A stretch of 64,000 bases of DNA from Thermophagus sp052400625 (GCA_052400625.1 JBQTGH010000008.1); one strand, 5' to 3'. Shown: positions 47,536 to 57,430, counted from the stretch's first letter. Made by a program: numbers and translations. Notes: generated by a model not told the origin, from the sequence alone.

Positions 47536-49491
47536 TCAATGAATAAAAGAAGACGTATTATAAGGAACAGTAAAGAAGAAAGTAGAACCTTTGGATATTT
47601 CCGATTCCACCCATAATTTACCTCCCAACAATTCGACATAGGCTTTACAAATAGAAAGACCAAGCCCTGCCCCTTCATGACTGGCAGAGAAAGTGCTATC
47701 GACCTGAATAAAGCGTTCCAATATGGACTGTTGATTTTCAGGACTGATACCTATTCCTGTATCACGAACGAAGAATTCTATACACTCTTCTTTAGGGGTA
47801 TAGCCAAACTCTATAGTTCCTTGGTCGGTAAATTTGATGGCATTTTTTATCAGATTGGTCAATATTGCATAAACCTTTTCCTTGTCGGTCTTAACAATCG
47901 ATTGAATATCGCTGAGCGGCTTCACTAGGGAGAGATTAATATTTTTCTGTTTGGTCTCGGTTTCGAAGAAGCTAAACAAAAAATCAAGTTGTACATTAAT
48001 GTTCGTCTCAGAAATATTCACTCCCATTTGACCCGATTCAATCTTTGAGATATTGATAAGGTCATTAATGATATTTAAAAGCCGATTGCCGCTTCGGCGG
48101 ATAATCTCGATATATTCATTTCTTTCGTCATCCGAAAGCAGCGGGTCTTTGAGCAAGTCTGCAAATCCCATAATGCCATTCATGGGGGTTCGTATTTCAT
48201 GGCTCATATTGGCAAGAAAAGCCGACTTAAGTCGGTCCGATTCTTCAGCCTTTTCTTTGGCAATAAGCAATTGATGATCGGCCTCTTTTCGACTAGAAAT
48301 ATCAATCCAGTATCCAATCAATTCCAAGGGACTACCGTCACTGTCAAAAACAATTCGAGCCTCATCCAGTATCCATATATACTTATTATTTTTGCACCTG
48401 AACCGATATTCCATAACATGATAACCGGATTCAAAAACCAGGGGAATTTCTTTCAAAATTCGTTCCCTATCATCGGGATGAATGCTTTTTGTCCACAAGC
48501 CTTTATTTTCAAGAAAATCTTTGGGATCATACCCCGTCAGATGAGATACATTGTCGCTGATAAAGGTCCAATCCCAGGGAGAAGTAATTTCAGAGGTATA
48601 TATAACGGCAGGATTTGAAGCAAGCAGGTGTTTCATTCTTCGCTCACTGGCTTTTAAAGCATCTTCCGCCATAATCCGTGCAGTAATATCCTCGTGCATA
48701 AGAACAATATACTCCAGTTGGCCGGATGAAAGCAAAACAGGAAAAATTACCGAGCCAATACAAATAGGATGATCCGGATATTTTTTATTGGTAAGATGAG
48801 CATTATACCATACCGGTGGCGTCTCTACCACTTCTCCATTTTTCACTCTGATTAACAAATCATTCAGTCCCTGTCCTAAAATTTGGTTATCATCCAGTAA
48901 GGACCAGTTTTGATCCGGTAAGGTTTTAAAAAGTTCAAGGAAAGCTTTGTTTTCACGAATATGATGCCCTTTAGCATCAAGGATTTGAATGCTATAAGGA
49001 TTATATTCAATGATTCGATTAAGCACTTCACTGTTTCTCTTAGATTCTATCTGAGCAATATGGATTTCCGTAATATCCTGTGTTATCCCAACCACTTCAA
49101 CCACACGCCCAGCGGCATCCCTTTGAGAAGGAAGTACTCTAACAGAAAAATAACGGCTCCCATACAAAAAACCCCGAAATTCCACACTTTCCCCTTCAAA
49201 TGCTCGGATATAATATGGTTCTAAATAGGAATATGGTTTTTCACCCATAATATCCCGAAGAGTTTTTCCTTGAACCTGATGGGTCCTCATACGGTATCTT
49301 CGAGCAATTTTACCTTCACTAAACAAAGGTATGATTTCTCCCTTCTCATCTTTTTTGCAACGGAAGATATGACTTTCCAAAGTTTCAATTATTCTATAAA
49401 ACTCATTCTCTTTTTGTCGGACTTGATCAAGCTCCCTCTCCAGCAACCTGATTTTGATCTGAGCTCTTTTTAATTCCTCCGAAATTGCCAT
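47536..49491 (-). CDS. Soluble multi-PAS sensor histidine kinase
   Basis: 651 residues with no signal peptide or membrane helix, so cytoplasmic. A short coiled coil (1-30) leads into three PAS-type domains (about 30-145, 150-275 with VLMHEDIT, 285-405 ending IGYWIDISS), then HisKA with H431 in FLANMSHEIRTPMNG and an ATPase domain with DTGIGI and GAGLGLSICKAYVELLGG. There is no receiver domain and no response regulator beside it, so the partner must be encoded elsewhere. It starts 9 bp after the stop of the 2-hydroxyacyl-CoA-dehydratase-like gene, which strongly suggests co-transcription with two metabolic genes. Confidence 0.93.
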   Translation of the reverse strand: MAISEELKRAQIKIRLLERELDQVRQKENEFYRIIETLESHIFRCKKDEKGEIIPLFSEGKIARRYRMRTHQVQGKTLRDIMGEKPYSYLEPYYIRAFEGESVEFRGFLYGSRYFSVRVLPSQRDAAGRVVEVVGITQDITEIHIAQIESKRNSEVLNRIIEYNPYSIQILDAKGHHIRENKAFLELFKTLPDQNWSLLDDNQILGQGLNDLLIRVKNGEVVETPPVWYNAHLTNKKYPDHPICIGSVIFPVLLSSGQLEYIVLMHEDITARIMAEDALKASERRMKHLLASNPAVIYTSEITSPWDWTFISDNVSHLTGYDPKDFLENKGLWTKSIHPDDRERILKEIPLVFESGYHVMEYRFRCKNNKYIWILDEARIVFDSDGSPLELIGYWIDISSRKEADHQLLIAKEKAEESDRLKSAFLANMSHEIRTPMNGIMGFADLLKDPLLSDDERNEYIEIIRRSGNRLLNIINDLINISKIESGQMGVNISETNINVQLDFLFSFFETETKQKNINLSLVKPLSDIQSIVKTDKEKVYAILTNLIKNAIKFTDQGTIEFGYTPKEECIEFFVRDTGIGISPENQQSILERFIQVDSTFSASHEGAGLGLSICKAYVELLGGKLWVESEISKGSTFFFTVPYNTSSFIH

Positions 49492-49500
49492 ATGATGATT

Positions 49501-50826
49501 TTAGATTGTTAAGAAGTTAGAAATCTTCCTGACAAATAAATCGCCTTCGTCATAGATCTCCATATAATCGGATTGAAGGTTTAAAGCTGCAAAACCCTGC
49601 TCGTTCAACAATTTACAAATTTTCTTAGTCTTTTGATGCATTACCGGACAATTTGTAAAGGAATAAGCAATCACTGCATCCACTTTGTACTCTTGAATTT
49701 TATCAACAATACCCTGAATATCAAAATCATTAACACACGAACTTGAATTATTATCAACACTTTCCAACATGTATTGCAATGCTTCTTCTATTGGGATATC
49801 TTGATTGGTTATCAATGAATTGAACCTATCAAAATCATAGTTAATATTGGTGACCCCCATGTCCATCTCTTCACATACCAATATGGCATTGCATTTTTCG
49901 ATGAGCCGAAAAATTTCACCAAAAGGAGGCATAATCCTTGGGGTAATCAGCATCACTCTTTTTTTTCGGCCATCAGAATTATATCCTATATTATTACGAA
50001 GATTCTCTTCGAGTTCGCTTCGGAGCTTTTTTAATCCCTTCAGCAGCTTTTCAGGATCTTCGACCAGCATCAATTGTTGTATCCATAAGCTGTTTCGACC
50101 GTCAAGAGGAGGGTTGGGATACCTGCGCAATGAGAGTATCTCCTTATATTCTTTACGAATATCCGAGAACAAACTGGCATATTGAACTAGTTTTTCCCGA
50201 TCAAAACCACTTTGCCCGGTAATCGATTTTACCCAGGTATTTAATGCTTGGACATCAACGTTCACGGCACCGTATTTTTTAGAGGTTTTGAGGCAATACA
50301 CTTCAAAGTCCTCGGATACCTTCGGGATAATTTGCGCAACAGTAGCCACATCGGGACATAAATCAGAAGCAAGAACATAATCAGCAAGGTTAAAAAACAC
50401 ACACATTCCGGTTTTCAAAAAGCCAACCATCGAACGTAGCAGGGAACACTTTTCCCCAATATATTCCTCTGAATAGGGTTCTACCTCCCCGGCCCCCATA
50501 CAAACACTCACTGGTATAAAATTTCCCATTCCATATACCAATTCAGGTGGAATGGAGTTGCACAGCAGAGTCATTACATGATTCCCTGCTTTACGATAGT
50601 TATACAAATCAATTACTCGCTGACCGTGCATACCGTTCATCATTTCATCGAAAAGCTTCATTGAAAGGGGCCGCACCTTTTCATCGGCAATTTCAGAAAC
50701 AAAACGGACCATTTTATTTTTCATTTCGGCATTCAGCCGTATTTGTTCGGAGCGGGGAAGAAAATGATCTCTTTTCTTTTTATAGGCAACGCTTGTGATG
50801 ATATCGGCATTATCAAAATTTTTCAT
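49501..50826 (-). CDS. 2-hydroxyacyl-CoA dehydratase (HGD-D/HgdB-like) family protein
   Basis: 441 residues from the ATG at 50826 (a TTG at 50832 opens the frame two codons earlier). The HgdB/BcrB/C-type fold is visible as GMGNFIPVSVCMGAGEVEPYS, then EKCSLLR (C127), SDLCPDV (C157) and the C-terminal SFTNCPVMH (C393): three cysteines placed like the [4Fe-4S] ligands of the family. Known enzymes need two such subunits plus an ATP-driven activator; neither the second subunit nor an activator is encoded nearby. It lies 26 bp after the TPP-enzyme gene and 9 bp before the PAS kinase. The substrate is unknown and it may not be a dehydratase. Confidence 0.8.
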   Translation of the reverse strand: MKNFDNADIITSVAYKKKRDHFLPRSEQIRLNAEMKNKMVRFVSEIADEKVRPLSMKLFDEMMNGMHGQRVIDLYNYRKAGNHVMTLLCNSIPPELVYGMGNFIPVSVCMGAGEVEPYSEEYIGEKCSLLRSMVGFLKTGMCVFFNLADYVLASDLCPDVATVAQIIPKVSEDFEVYCLKTSKKYGAVNVDVQALNTWVKSITGQSGFDREKLVQYASLFSDIRKEYKEILSLRRYPNPPLDGRNSLWIQQLMLVEDPEKLLKGLKKLRSELEENLRNNIGYNSDGRKKRVMLITPRIMPPFGEIFRLIEKCNAILVCEEMDMGVTNINYDFDRFNSLITNQDIPIEEALQYMLESVDNNSSSCVNDFDIQGIVDKIQEYKVDAVIAYSFTNCPVMHQKTKKICKLLNEQGFAALNLQSDYMEIYDEGDLFVRKISNFLTI

Positions 50827-50852
50827 GATCAAAATTTCTTTTCGATTAATGA

Positions 50853-52541
50853 TTACGTTGAAAGCTTACGTTGCCCTATGGGAGGTACTTCATCCGGATC
50901 AATACGAACATCTATAACCACCGGTGTCTCAGCGGCAAAAGCCATGCCCAAAACTTCTTCGATCTGATTGGGATGATCAATTTTTAATCCTACGGCTCCG
51001 TATCCCTGTGCAATTAGTGAAAAATCGCTTTTTTTCAAACGGACCCCAATAGTTCGGTTATACATTTTTTTAACAGATAATTCAGGCATTCCATAGCGTG
51101 CATCATTAAAAACGATCCATATCACTGGAATATTGTATTGGGCTGCGGTAGCCACCTCATTTCCACCCATTAAAAAAGAACCATCCCCACAGATACAGAC
51201 TACAGGATGATCAGGGTTGCTCAATTTTACGCCTATTGCAGAACCAATGGAGGCACCCATAGCTCCCAAACTTAAAGTGGGGAAAAACCCTCCCTCTTTC
51301 CCAATCGATAAATAATGCATCGCCCAAGCCCAATGGGAGCTAGAATCAGCCAGGAAATAAGTATTCACAGGGGACAACTCTCCGATCAACCCAAGTAATC
51401 GCTGAGGCTTTACAGGCGCATCACAGTTATTCATTTTTTCAGGCTCTATTACTCGTCCCACGCGACAAATTCTTTCCATCACGTCCTTTCCTGATGTTTT
51501 GGGCATTACATCATTTCTTTGGAGCGCAGGTATCATTTGCTCCATTATCAACTTAGCATCTCCGACCAATCCAATTTCCACTGGGTAGTTTTTACCGATC
51601 TCCAAACTATCTATATCTATTTGGATAATTTTTTTGTTCTTTCTAAAACCATCATCCCATCCCAGTGTTGAGAACTCTCCAAAGCTTGTGCCTACAGCAA
51701 TCAGAAGATCAGAGCGATTAAGCACATAGTCGGCAGCCACAGGATGACCACATATTCCCACCACCCCCAAACAAAGAGGATGATCAGTTGGCATTGCACC
51801 CTTGCCCTGTATGGTCGTTGCAACCGGGATATCAAAACGTTCCGCAATATTTGCGATCAGACCACCGGCCCCGGAAAAAACACCTCCCCATCCCACCAGA
51901 AACACAGGTCTTTGTGCCATTTTTATAAGATTGACAGCATCATTTAATCCTGACAACTCGGGATAAGAACCCCCAACAGTTTTATCCAGTAATTCTGTTG
52001 GTTGGTCATATTCTATAAGTGCCGACTGGATATCGAATGGGATATTAACATGAACGGGCCCCATTCTTCCTGTGGTAGCACATCTAATCGCATGTCTTAT
52101 GGTTTCCAACGCTTTGGCAGGATTAATCAGCGAAAAACTCTCTTTAGTGATTGGCTTAAAAAATTCAACAGTATCAATGGTTTGGCCCAAGCCGGTAGAT
52201 TCCTGAAAAGCCCCCTTCCCATATTCGTCAGTAGGAATTTGTCCGGTAATAACTAACAATGGGACGGAATTCATATAGGCAGAGGCCACACCGGTAGCCA
52301 GATTGGTAGAACCGCCCCCCGTAGAACCACAACATACCCCGATCTTACGACTTTCCTGTGCATAACCGTAAGCCATCAAAGCGGCTCCGTTCTCGTGTCT
52401 GGCCGCAATATATTCAATTTCTTCATAGTCGAGGAAAGCGTCTAATAATGGAGCAATGGTTTTCCCCGTTACGCCAAAGACATATTTTATCTGCTCCCGA
52501 ATCAGTTCTTCGGTAATATAATTCACAACTCGTTTCTTCAT
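50853..52541 (-). CDS. Thiamin-diphosphate-dependent enzyme, acetolactate-synthase superfamily
   Basis: 562 residues from the ATG at 52541; the frame opens at 52586, but the first 15 codons lack family sequence and the ATG gives the normal start. Domain order is N-terminal pyrimidine-binding (catalytic E50 in ARHENGAALMA), central Rossmann-like (about 185-330) and C-terminal diphosphate-binding with GDGSFLMGGNEVATA and the FNDARYGM metal site. GKGAFQEST resembles acetolactate synthase, but there is no regulatory subunit or ilv gene nearby. It could be a 2-oxoacid decarboxylase, carboligase or hydroxyacyl-CoA lyase. It is the first gene of the presumed operon with the dehydratase-like protein and PAS kinase. 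Confidence 0.9.
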   Translation of the reverse strand: MKKRVVNYITEELIREQIKYVFGVTGKTIAPLLDAFLDYEEIEYIAARHENGAALMAYGYAQESRKIGVCCGSTGGGSTNLATGVASAYMNSVPLLVITGQIPTDEYGKGAFQESTGLGQTIDTVEFFKPITKESFSLINPAKALETIRHAIRCATTGRMGPVHVNIPFDIQSALIEYDQPTELLDKTVGGSYPELSGLNDAVNLIKMAQRPVFLVGWGGVFSGAGGLIANIAERFDIPVATTIQGKGAMPTDHPLCLGVVGICGHPVAADYVLNRSDLLIAVGTSFGEFSTLGWDDGFRKNKKIIQIDIDSLEIGKNYPVEIGLVGDAKLIMEQMIPALQRNDVMPKTSGKDVMERICRVGRVIEPEKMNNCDAPVKPQRLLGLIGELSPVNTYFLADSSSHWAWAMHYLSIGKEGGFFPTLSLGAMGASIGSAIGVKLSNPDHPVVCICGDGSFLMGGNEVATAAQYNIPVIWIVFNDARYGMPELSVKKMYNRTIGVRLKKSDFSLIAQGYGAVGLKIDHPNQIEEVLGMAFAAETPVVIDVRIDPDEVPPIGQRKLST

Positions 52542-52751
52542 TAGAATGTAAAATTTAGAATGATAATCTAAGACCAGAAGCAACATGATTGAAGGAGTAC
52601 TTACTCCTCCACATATTGGGGAGAACAGACAAATCCAAGCCTGTTTGTCAGAAAGGCAGAATTTAATAGGAAAGGGGTGAGGGTAAAGATTGAAGTAACA
52701 AAACTATTGTTTCGATATGAAAGCTATTCAAAAATTCTTCTTTTAAGAATG

Positions 52752-53441
52752 CTAGTCTATTACAACATTTTCAAACGCAGTCCACAATGTTTCATTCCCC
52801 GGCACTGGAGCCTCAATGACAACAGGTTCTTTTTTCACGGGATGCACAAATTCCAGTCTTCGCGAATGAAGAGAAATCCCTCCATTAGGGTTGGAACGCG
52901 GAAAACCATACTTCAAGTCGCCTTTTATAGGGGAACCAATTTTGGCCAACTGACTGCGAATCTGATGATGCCGTCCGGTTTTCAAATCCACTTCCAACAA
53001 ATGATAATTGGCCGAACTGGAAACCAACCGGTAAAACAGCACACCCTCCTTGGCTCCCGGCCGTTTCTTATGAAGTGAATAAGATTTGTTTTTATTGCTG
53101 TCTTTTAAGATATAATGTCTCAACTCTCCTTCTTCCTCCGGGGGTAGGTTTTTAACTATTGCCCAATAAACCTTTTTGACTTCCTTTTCCTGAAACATTT
53201 TATTCATCCGGCTCAAGGCTTTGCTGGTTTTCGCAAACAGCACTACGCCACTGACCGGACGATCAATACGGTGCACAACTCCCAGAAACACATCTCCGGG
53301 CTTGTTATACTTTTTCTTTAGGTAGGCTTTTACTTTATCATTCAACGGTTCATCTCCACTTTCATCACCCTGCACAAGGTCCGAGTTGCTTTTATTTACT
53401 GCTATCAAATGATTGTCTTCATACAATATTTCCAATTCCAT
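52752..53441 (-). CDS. RluA-family RNA pseudouridine synthase
   Basis: 229 residues. The catalytic motif HRIDRPVSG with D60 is intact, along with the preceding LYEDNHLIAVNK segment and the later HQIRSQLAKIGSPIKGD stretch of the RluA/RsuA fold. It lacks an N-terminal S4 domain, as do the short RluC/D-like and TruC-like members. It converts specific uridines in rRNA or tRNA to pseudouridine; the target site cannot be told from sequence. It stands 163 bp downstream of panB on the same strand. Confidence 0.93.
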   Translation of the reverse strand: MELEILYEDNHLIAVNKSNSDLVQGDESGDEPLNDKVKAYLKKKYNKPGDVFLGVVHRIDRPVSGVVLFAKTSKALSRMNKMFQEKEVKKVYWAIVKNLPPEEEGELRHYILKDSNKNKSYSLHKKRPGAKEGVLFYRLVSSSANYHLLEVDLKTGRHHQIRSQLAKIGSPIKGDLKYGFPRSNPNGGISLHSRRLEFVHPVKKEPVVIEAPVPGNETLWTAFENVVID

Positions 53442-53604
53442 ATTTCTTTTTTGTTTTATTCAACACTTTTGCTCTGAAAGATGCCTAATATCTTGATGTT
53501 TGCAATCTAGATACAAGATAGATAGATTTAGGATAACTGTGGTTAAATTTTAACGATTAAGACCTAATCACCGATTGGCCAAACATTCTAACGCCCCCCT
53601 AATC

Positions 53605-54423
53605 CTAATATTGTTCTCGCTCATTGGGAAAATCTCCCGACTTAACATCGTCGATGTAATTCTGGACGGCCCCAGATATTTCAGCAAAAAGATTATGATA
53701 CCGCCTCAAAAATCTGGGGGAAAAAGATTGATTTATTCCCAGCATATCATGCACGACCAGCACCTGTCCATCCACCTGATTCCCGGCACCAATACCTATT
53801 ACCGGTATTTTGAGCTCTTTGGCCACCCGCGCGGCCAAGGATGCCGGAATTTTCTCCAAAACGAGCCCAAAACATCCGGCTTCTTCCAATAGATGTGCAT
53901 CCTCAATAAGCTTATTGGCTTCTTCCTCCTGACGGGCACGCACCGAATAGGTTCCAAATTTATGAATAGATTGAGGGGTTAATCCCAAATGCCCCATTAC
54001 CGGTATTCCTGCAGAGATGATTCTCTTAACCGATTCAATGACCTCGGCACCTCCTTCCATTTTTACAGCATCAGCCGCCGTTTCTTTCATGATCCGAATG
54101 GCCGACTGGAGGGCTTCAATACTATTGCCCTGATAAGATCCGAAAGGCATATCTACCACAACCAAAGCCGTTTTCACGCCTCTTACGACTGAGGCTCCAT
54201 GATAAATCATTTGATCAAGCGTAATGGGTAAGGTGGTTTCCCATCCGGCCATTACATTAGATGCCGAATCACCCACCAATATCACATCGATACCCGCCTG
54301 ATCAAGAATGTGTGCCAAAGAATAATCGTAGGCTGTGAGCATCGATATTTTTTCACCTTTCATTTTCATTTCACTCAAAACATGAGTGGTGACCTTTTTA
54401 GGCCTCTCATATGCAGCTGACAT
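53605..54423 (-). CDS. panB: 3-methyl-2-oxobutanoate hydroxymethyltransferase
   Basis: Transfers a hydroxymethyl group from 5,10-methylene-tetrahydrofolate to 2-oxoisovalerate, giving ketopantoate for pantothenate and CoA synthesis. 272 residues, normal length, TIM-barrel. Metal and substrate residues are visible: GDS at 51-53, DMPFGSYQ at 91-98, K121 in VKMEGG and catalytic E190 in LVLEKIP, followed by GIGAG and the conserved DMLG motif. ATG start. It is divergent from the CvfB-like gene across a 337-bp gap. Confidence 0.97.
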   Translation of the reverse strand: MSAAYERPKKVTTHVLSEMKMKGEKISMLTAYDYSLAHILDQAGIDVILVGDSASNVMAGWETTLPITLDQMIYHGASVVRGVKTALVVVDMPFGSYQGNSIEALQSAIRIMKETAADAVKMEGGAEVIESVKRIISAGIPVMGHLGLTPQSIHKFGTYSVRARQEEEANKLIEDAHLLEEAGCFGLVLEKIPASLAARVAKELKIPVIGIGAGNQVDGQVLVVHDMLGINQSFSPRFLRRYHNLFAEISGAVQNYIDDVKSGDFPNEREQY

Positions 54424-54452
54424 AATTCCTTATTTTTGATAATTGCAAAAGG

Positions 54453-54460
54453 CAAAGTTA
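54453..54460 (-). promoter_or_regulatory. Candidate -7 box of panB in the panB/cvfB divergent gap
   Basis: On the minus strand this reads TAACTTTG, an exact TAnnTTTG match 30 bp before the panB ATG; no -33 partner is clear. The remainder of the 337-bp divergent region (54424-54760) is AT-rich, with no further feature I can support and no clear plus-strand promoter. Confidence 0.45.
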
Positions 54461-54760
54461 TTACTTTTCTAAGGATACTTTGTTATAACAGTTCGCTAGA
54501 TTTGAAGTTTTTAAATAGATGCTCCTTCATTCTTCCTCTCCGCGTCAATCACAACCATACAACCATCTAGCTTTTAATACATTGCAAGCCACAACTTTTA
54601 CCCAGCATAAATACCAGAAATAAACATATGGTCCCAAAGGAAAATACATTCAACAGAAACACTATGATTCCCTCACAATTGATTAATTTTGTTGTTTTAA
54701 AGAAATCACAAACGGCAGAGGGTATATCATACTCCTAAACTCTTCTTTTAATAACAATTC

Positions 54761-55594
54761 ATGGTGCAGATAGGAAAAATCAATCAACTCACCGTCACCG
54801 AAATATCGCAATTTGGTGCTTTTTTGGACGGAGGAAATCTCGGAAAAATATTACTTCCCAAACGTTATACGCATTCGGGAATTAAACCCGGCACCACTCA
54901 GAAAGTTTTCATCTATCTCGATTCTGACGACCGCTTAGTAGCGACTACCGAAACGCCCAAAGTGATGATTGACCGCTTTGCATTTCTTAAAGTGGTGGCT
55001 GTAACACCCGTAGGAGCATTTCTGGACTGGGGGCTTCAAAAAGATTTATTGGTCCCCTTCAGAGAACAAAAGCAAAAGATGCAGGAAGGCCATAGCTACC
55101 TCGTTTACACATACTTGGATGATGCTACCAAACGAATTGTTGCATCGGCCAAAATTGATAAATTTCTTGATAATGTTTCGCCGCAATTCCAACCGGGTGA
55201 AAAGGTGGACCTCCTCATCATTGGCTCTACCAACTTGGGGGTTAAAGCCATCATCAATCAGACACATTCCGGACTCATCTACAATGATGAAATAAACGAA
55301 GCGCTCAACACCGGACAGAGAATAACCGGTTATATTAAACGCATTCGGGAAGACGATAAAATTGACCTCTCGCTTTCAGCCATAGGGATCAATGCCATCG
55401 AAGAAAATGCCAGGCAATTATTACACAAACTCGAGCAAAACAGTGGCTTCTTGCCTGTTACTGATCATTCCAGCCCGCAAGAAATTAAGTTAGTATTAAA
55501 AATGAGCAAAAAAGCTTTTAAAAAGGCGGCAGGTTCTCTTTACAAGCAAAAAAAAATCAATATGGAAAAAGACGGTATTCGACTTATCCGATAA
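54761..55594 (+). CDS. CvfB/YitL-like S1 RNA-binding protein
   Basis: 277 residues. Successive S1-like OB domains: about 3-60 (INQLTVTEISQFGAFLDGG), about 68-130 (VVAVTPVGAFLDWGLQKDLLVPF) and about 145-210 (KVDLLIIGSTNLGVKAIINQTHSG), then a winged-helix domain near the C-terminus (SKKAFKKAAGSLYKQKKI). This order is that of S. aureus CvfB and B. subtilis YitL, RNA-binding proteins that affect expression of secreted factors. The role in Bacteroidota is not established. ATG start. Confidence 0.9.
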   Translation: MVQIGKINQLTVTEISQFGAFLDGGNLGKILLPKRYTHSGIKPGTTQKVFIYLDSDDRLVATTETPKVMIDRFAFLKVVAVTPVGAFLDWGLQKDLLVPFREQKQKMQEGHSYLVYTYLDDATKRIVASAKIDKFLDNVSPQFQPGEKVDLLIIGSTNLGVKAIINQTHSGLIYNDEINEALNTGQRITGYIKRIREDDKIDLSLSAIGINAIEENARQLLHKLEQNSGFLPVTDHSSPQEIKLVLKMSKKAFKKAAGSLYKQKKINMEKDGIRLIR

Positions 55595-55702
55595 ATTAAT
55601 TCAGCACGAGTACATCAAGTCTTAATTTTTTCGGCCCATTTCACTCGAAATCCAAGCTGAAGGAACAAGCTAACCCCCAACACGTTGAAAACAAGAAATT
55701 AG

Positions 55703-55727
55703 AAATTACTTCGAGTCGAAGTAATTT
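55703..55727. promoter_or_regulatory. Perfect 12-bp inverted repeat between cvfB-like gene and cysS
   Basis: AAATTACTTCGA (55703-55714) and TCGAAGTAATTT (55716-55727) are perfectly complementary around a single central G. The symmetry and near-absence of a loop suit a dimeric repressor operator better than a terminator. It lies about 92 bp before the cysS ATG. Confidence 0.55.
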
Positions 55728-55819
55728 AACAGGTGCTGATAATTTTATAACTTAGCCCTCTCATAGACCAAATGAATTGCATTTCTATAATTATTAATAG
55801 AAAATCAGAAGAATAACAG

Positions 55820-57319
55820 ATGGCAGAAAATGATTTTGCAGGAATGAGAAACAACCTGACACTTTACAACACTTTAACACGCAAAAAAGAAACTTTTGAA
55901 CCCATCAAACCGCCACATGTAGGCCTTTACGTATGTGGTCCGACGGTATACGGTGATCCCCACTTGGGACATGCCCGCCCCGCCATTACGTTTGATTTAT
56001 TGTTCAGATACTTGACCCATCTGGGGTATAAAGTTAGATATGTACGAAACATTACCGATGTAGGCCATCTGGAAAACGACGCGGACGAGGGGGAAGATAA
56101 GATCGCCCAAAAGGCACGGGTAGAACAGCTCGAGCCTATGGAAGTAGCTCAATACTACTCAGACCGATACCACCAATTTATGGACGCGCTCAATGTGAAA
56201 CGACCAAGCATTGAACCCAGAGCTTCGGGGCATATCATCGAACAACTCCAAATTGTAAAAGAGATCCTTGAAAAAGGATATGCTTATGAAACCAACGGAT
56301 CGGTCTACTTTGATGTAGAAAAATACGGCAAAGACCACAAATACGGTATTTTGTCAGGACGTGTATTGGACGAATTGCTGAGCACCACAAGAGAACTGGA
56401 AGGACAAACTGAGAAACATAATAGTTTTGATTTCGCCCTTTGGAAAAAGGCTAGTCCTACACATATCATGCGTTGGCCCTCCCCCTACAGCGAAGGTTTT
56501 CCAGGATGGCATCTGGAATGTACAGCCATGAGTACCAAGTATCTGGGCAACCAGTTCGACATCCACGGCGGTGGTATGGATCTGCTGTTCCCTCATCATG
56601 AATGCGAAATAGCCCAGTCTATGGCTGCCAAAGGCAAAGCCCCGGCCCGATACTGGATGCACAACAACATGATCACCATCAACGGCCAGAAAATGGGTAA
56701 ATCGCTGGGCAACTTCATCACACTGGAAGAGTTCTTCACTGGCAACCATTCAATGCTCACAAAAGCCTGGTCGCCCATGACCATTCGTTTTTTCATCCTT
56801 CAGGCGCATTACAGAAGTACGGTAGACTTCTCCAACGAAGCATTACTGGCCGCAGAAAAAGGACTGAACCGATTAATGGACGCCTTGCAGCAGATGACAA
56901 AAATGAAACCGGCCGAACAATCCACTGTTAATGTCGATCGGTTTAAAGATAAATGTTACGAAGCTCTGAATGATGATCTTAACAGCCCTGTACTTATTGC
57001 TCATCTTTTTGAAGGAGTCAAAGTTATCAGCGGCGCCCTGGCAGGAAAAGAATCATTGACAGCGGATGATTTAGAAACTTTCCGCAATTCCATGCACCTC
57101 TTTTCTGGAGAAATTCTGGGACTTAAAGCTGAAACCAAAGATGGTGACAGCCATTCGGAAATATTGAACAACGTCATGGAACTTCTTCTAAATGTTCGAC
57201 AACAGGCCAAAATGGCAAAAGACTTTGCAACGGCAGACAGAATCAGAGACAGCCTGAAAAATCTGGGCATTGAAGTACGCGACGGTAAAGACGGCGCAGA
57301 ATGGGAAATAAAGAATTAA
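55820..57319 (+). CDS. cysS: Cysteinyl-tRNA synthetase
   Basis: Charges tRNA-Cys; class Ia, zinc-dependent. 499 residues, slightly longer than E. coli CysS (461). HIGH signature as HLGH at 48-51, KMSKS as KMGKS at 291-295, and zinc ligands C39 (VCGPTVYG), C234 (WHLECTAM), H259 and E263 (FPHHECEIAQ). The C-terminal DALR and anticodon region ends near RDGKDGAEWEI. ATG start at 55820; a second Met at residue 9 is possible. Same strand as the M28-like gene, with a 216-bp structured gap. Confidence 0.97.
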   Translation: MAENDFAGMRNNLTLYNTLTRKKETFEPIKPPHVGLYVCGPTVYGDPHLGHARPAITFDLLFRYLTHLGYKVRYVRNITDVGHLENDADEGEDKIAQKARVEQLEPMEVAQYYSDRYHQFMDALNVKRPSIEPRASGHIIEQLQIVKEILEKGYAYETNGSVYFDVEKYGKDHKYGILSGRVLDELLSTTRELEGQTEKHNSFDFALWKKASPTHIMRWPSPYSEGFPGWHLECTAMSTKYLGNQFDIHGGGMDLLFPHHECEIAQSMAAKGKAPARYWMHNNMITINGQKMGKSLGNFITLEEFFTGNHSMLTKAWSPMTIRFFILQAHYRSTVDFSNEALLAAEKGLNRLMDALQQMTKMKPAEQSTVNVDRFKDKCYEALNDDLNSPVLIAHLFEGVKVISGALAGKESLTADDLETFRNSMHLFSGEILGLKAETKDGDSHSEILNNVMELLLNVRQQAKMAKDFATADRIRDSLKNLGIEVRDGKDGAEWEIKN

Positions 57320-57430
57320 ATATGGCTCAAATTTGTACAGATCGTTTTTCACTGGCCCCGTTTCGTCCGTATCGGTATAGAAACGAGGTTTCATATATCT
57401 TTAATTAAAACAACAAATAACCGACATTTC

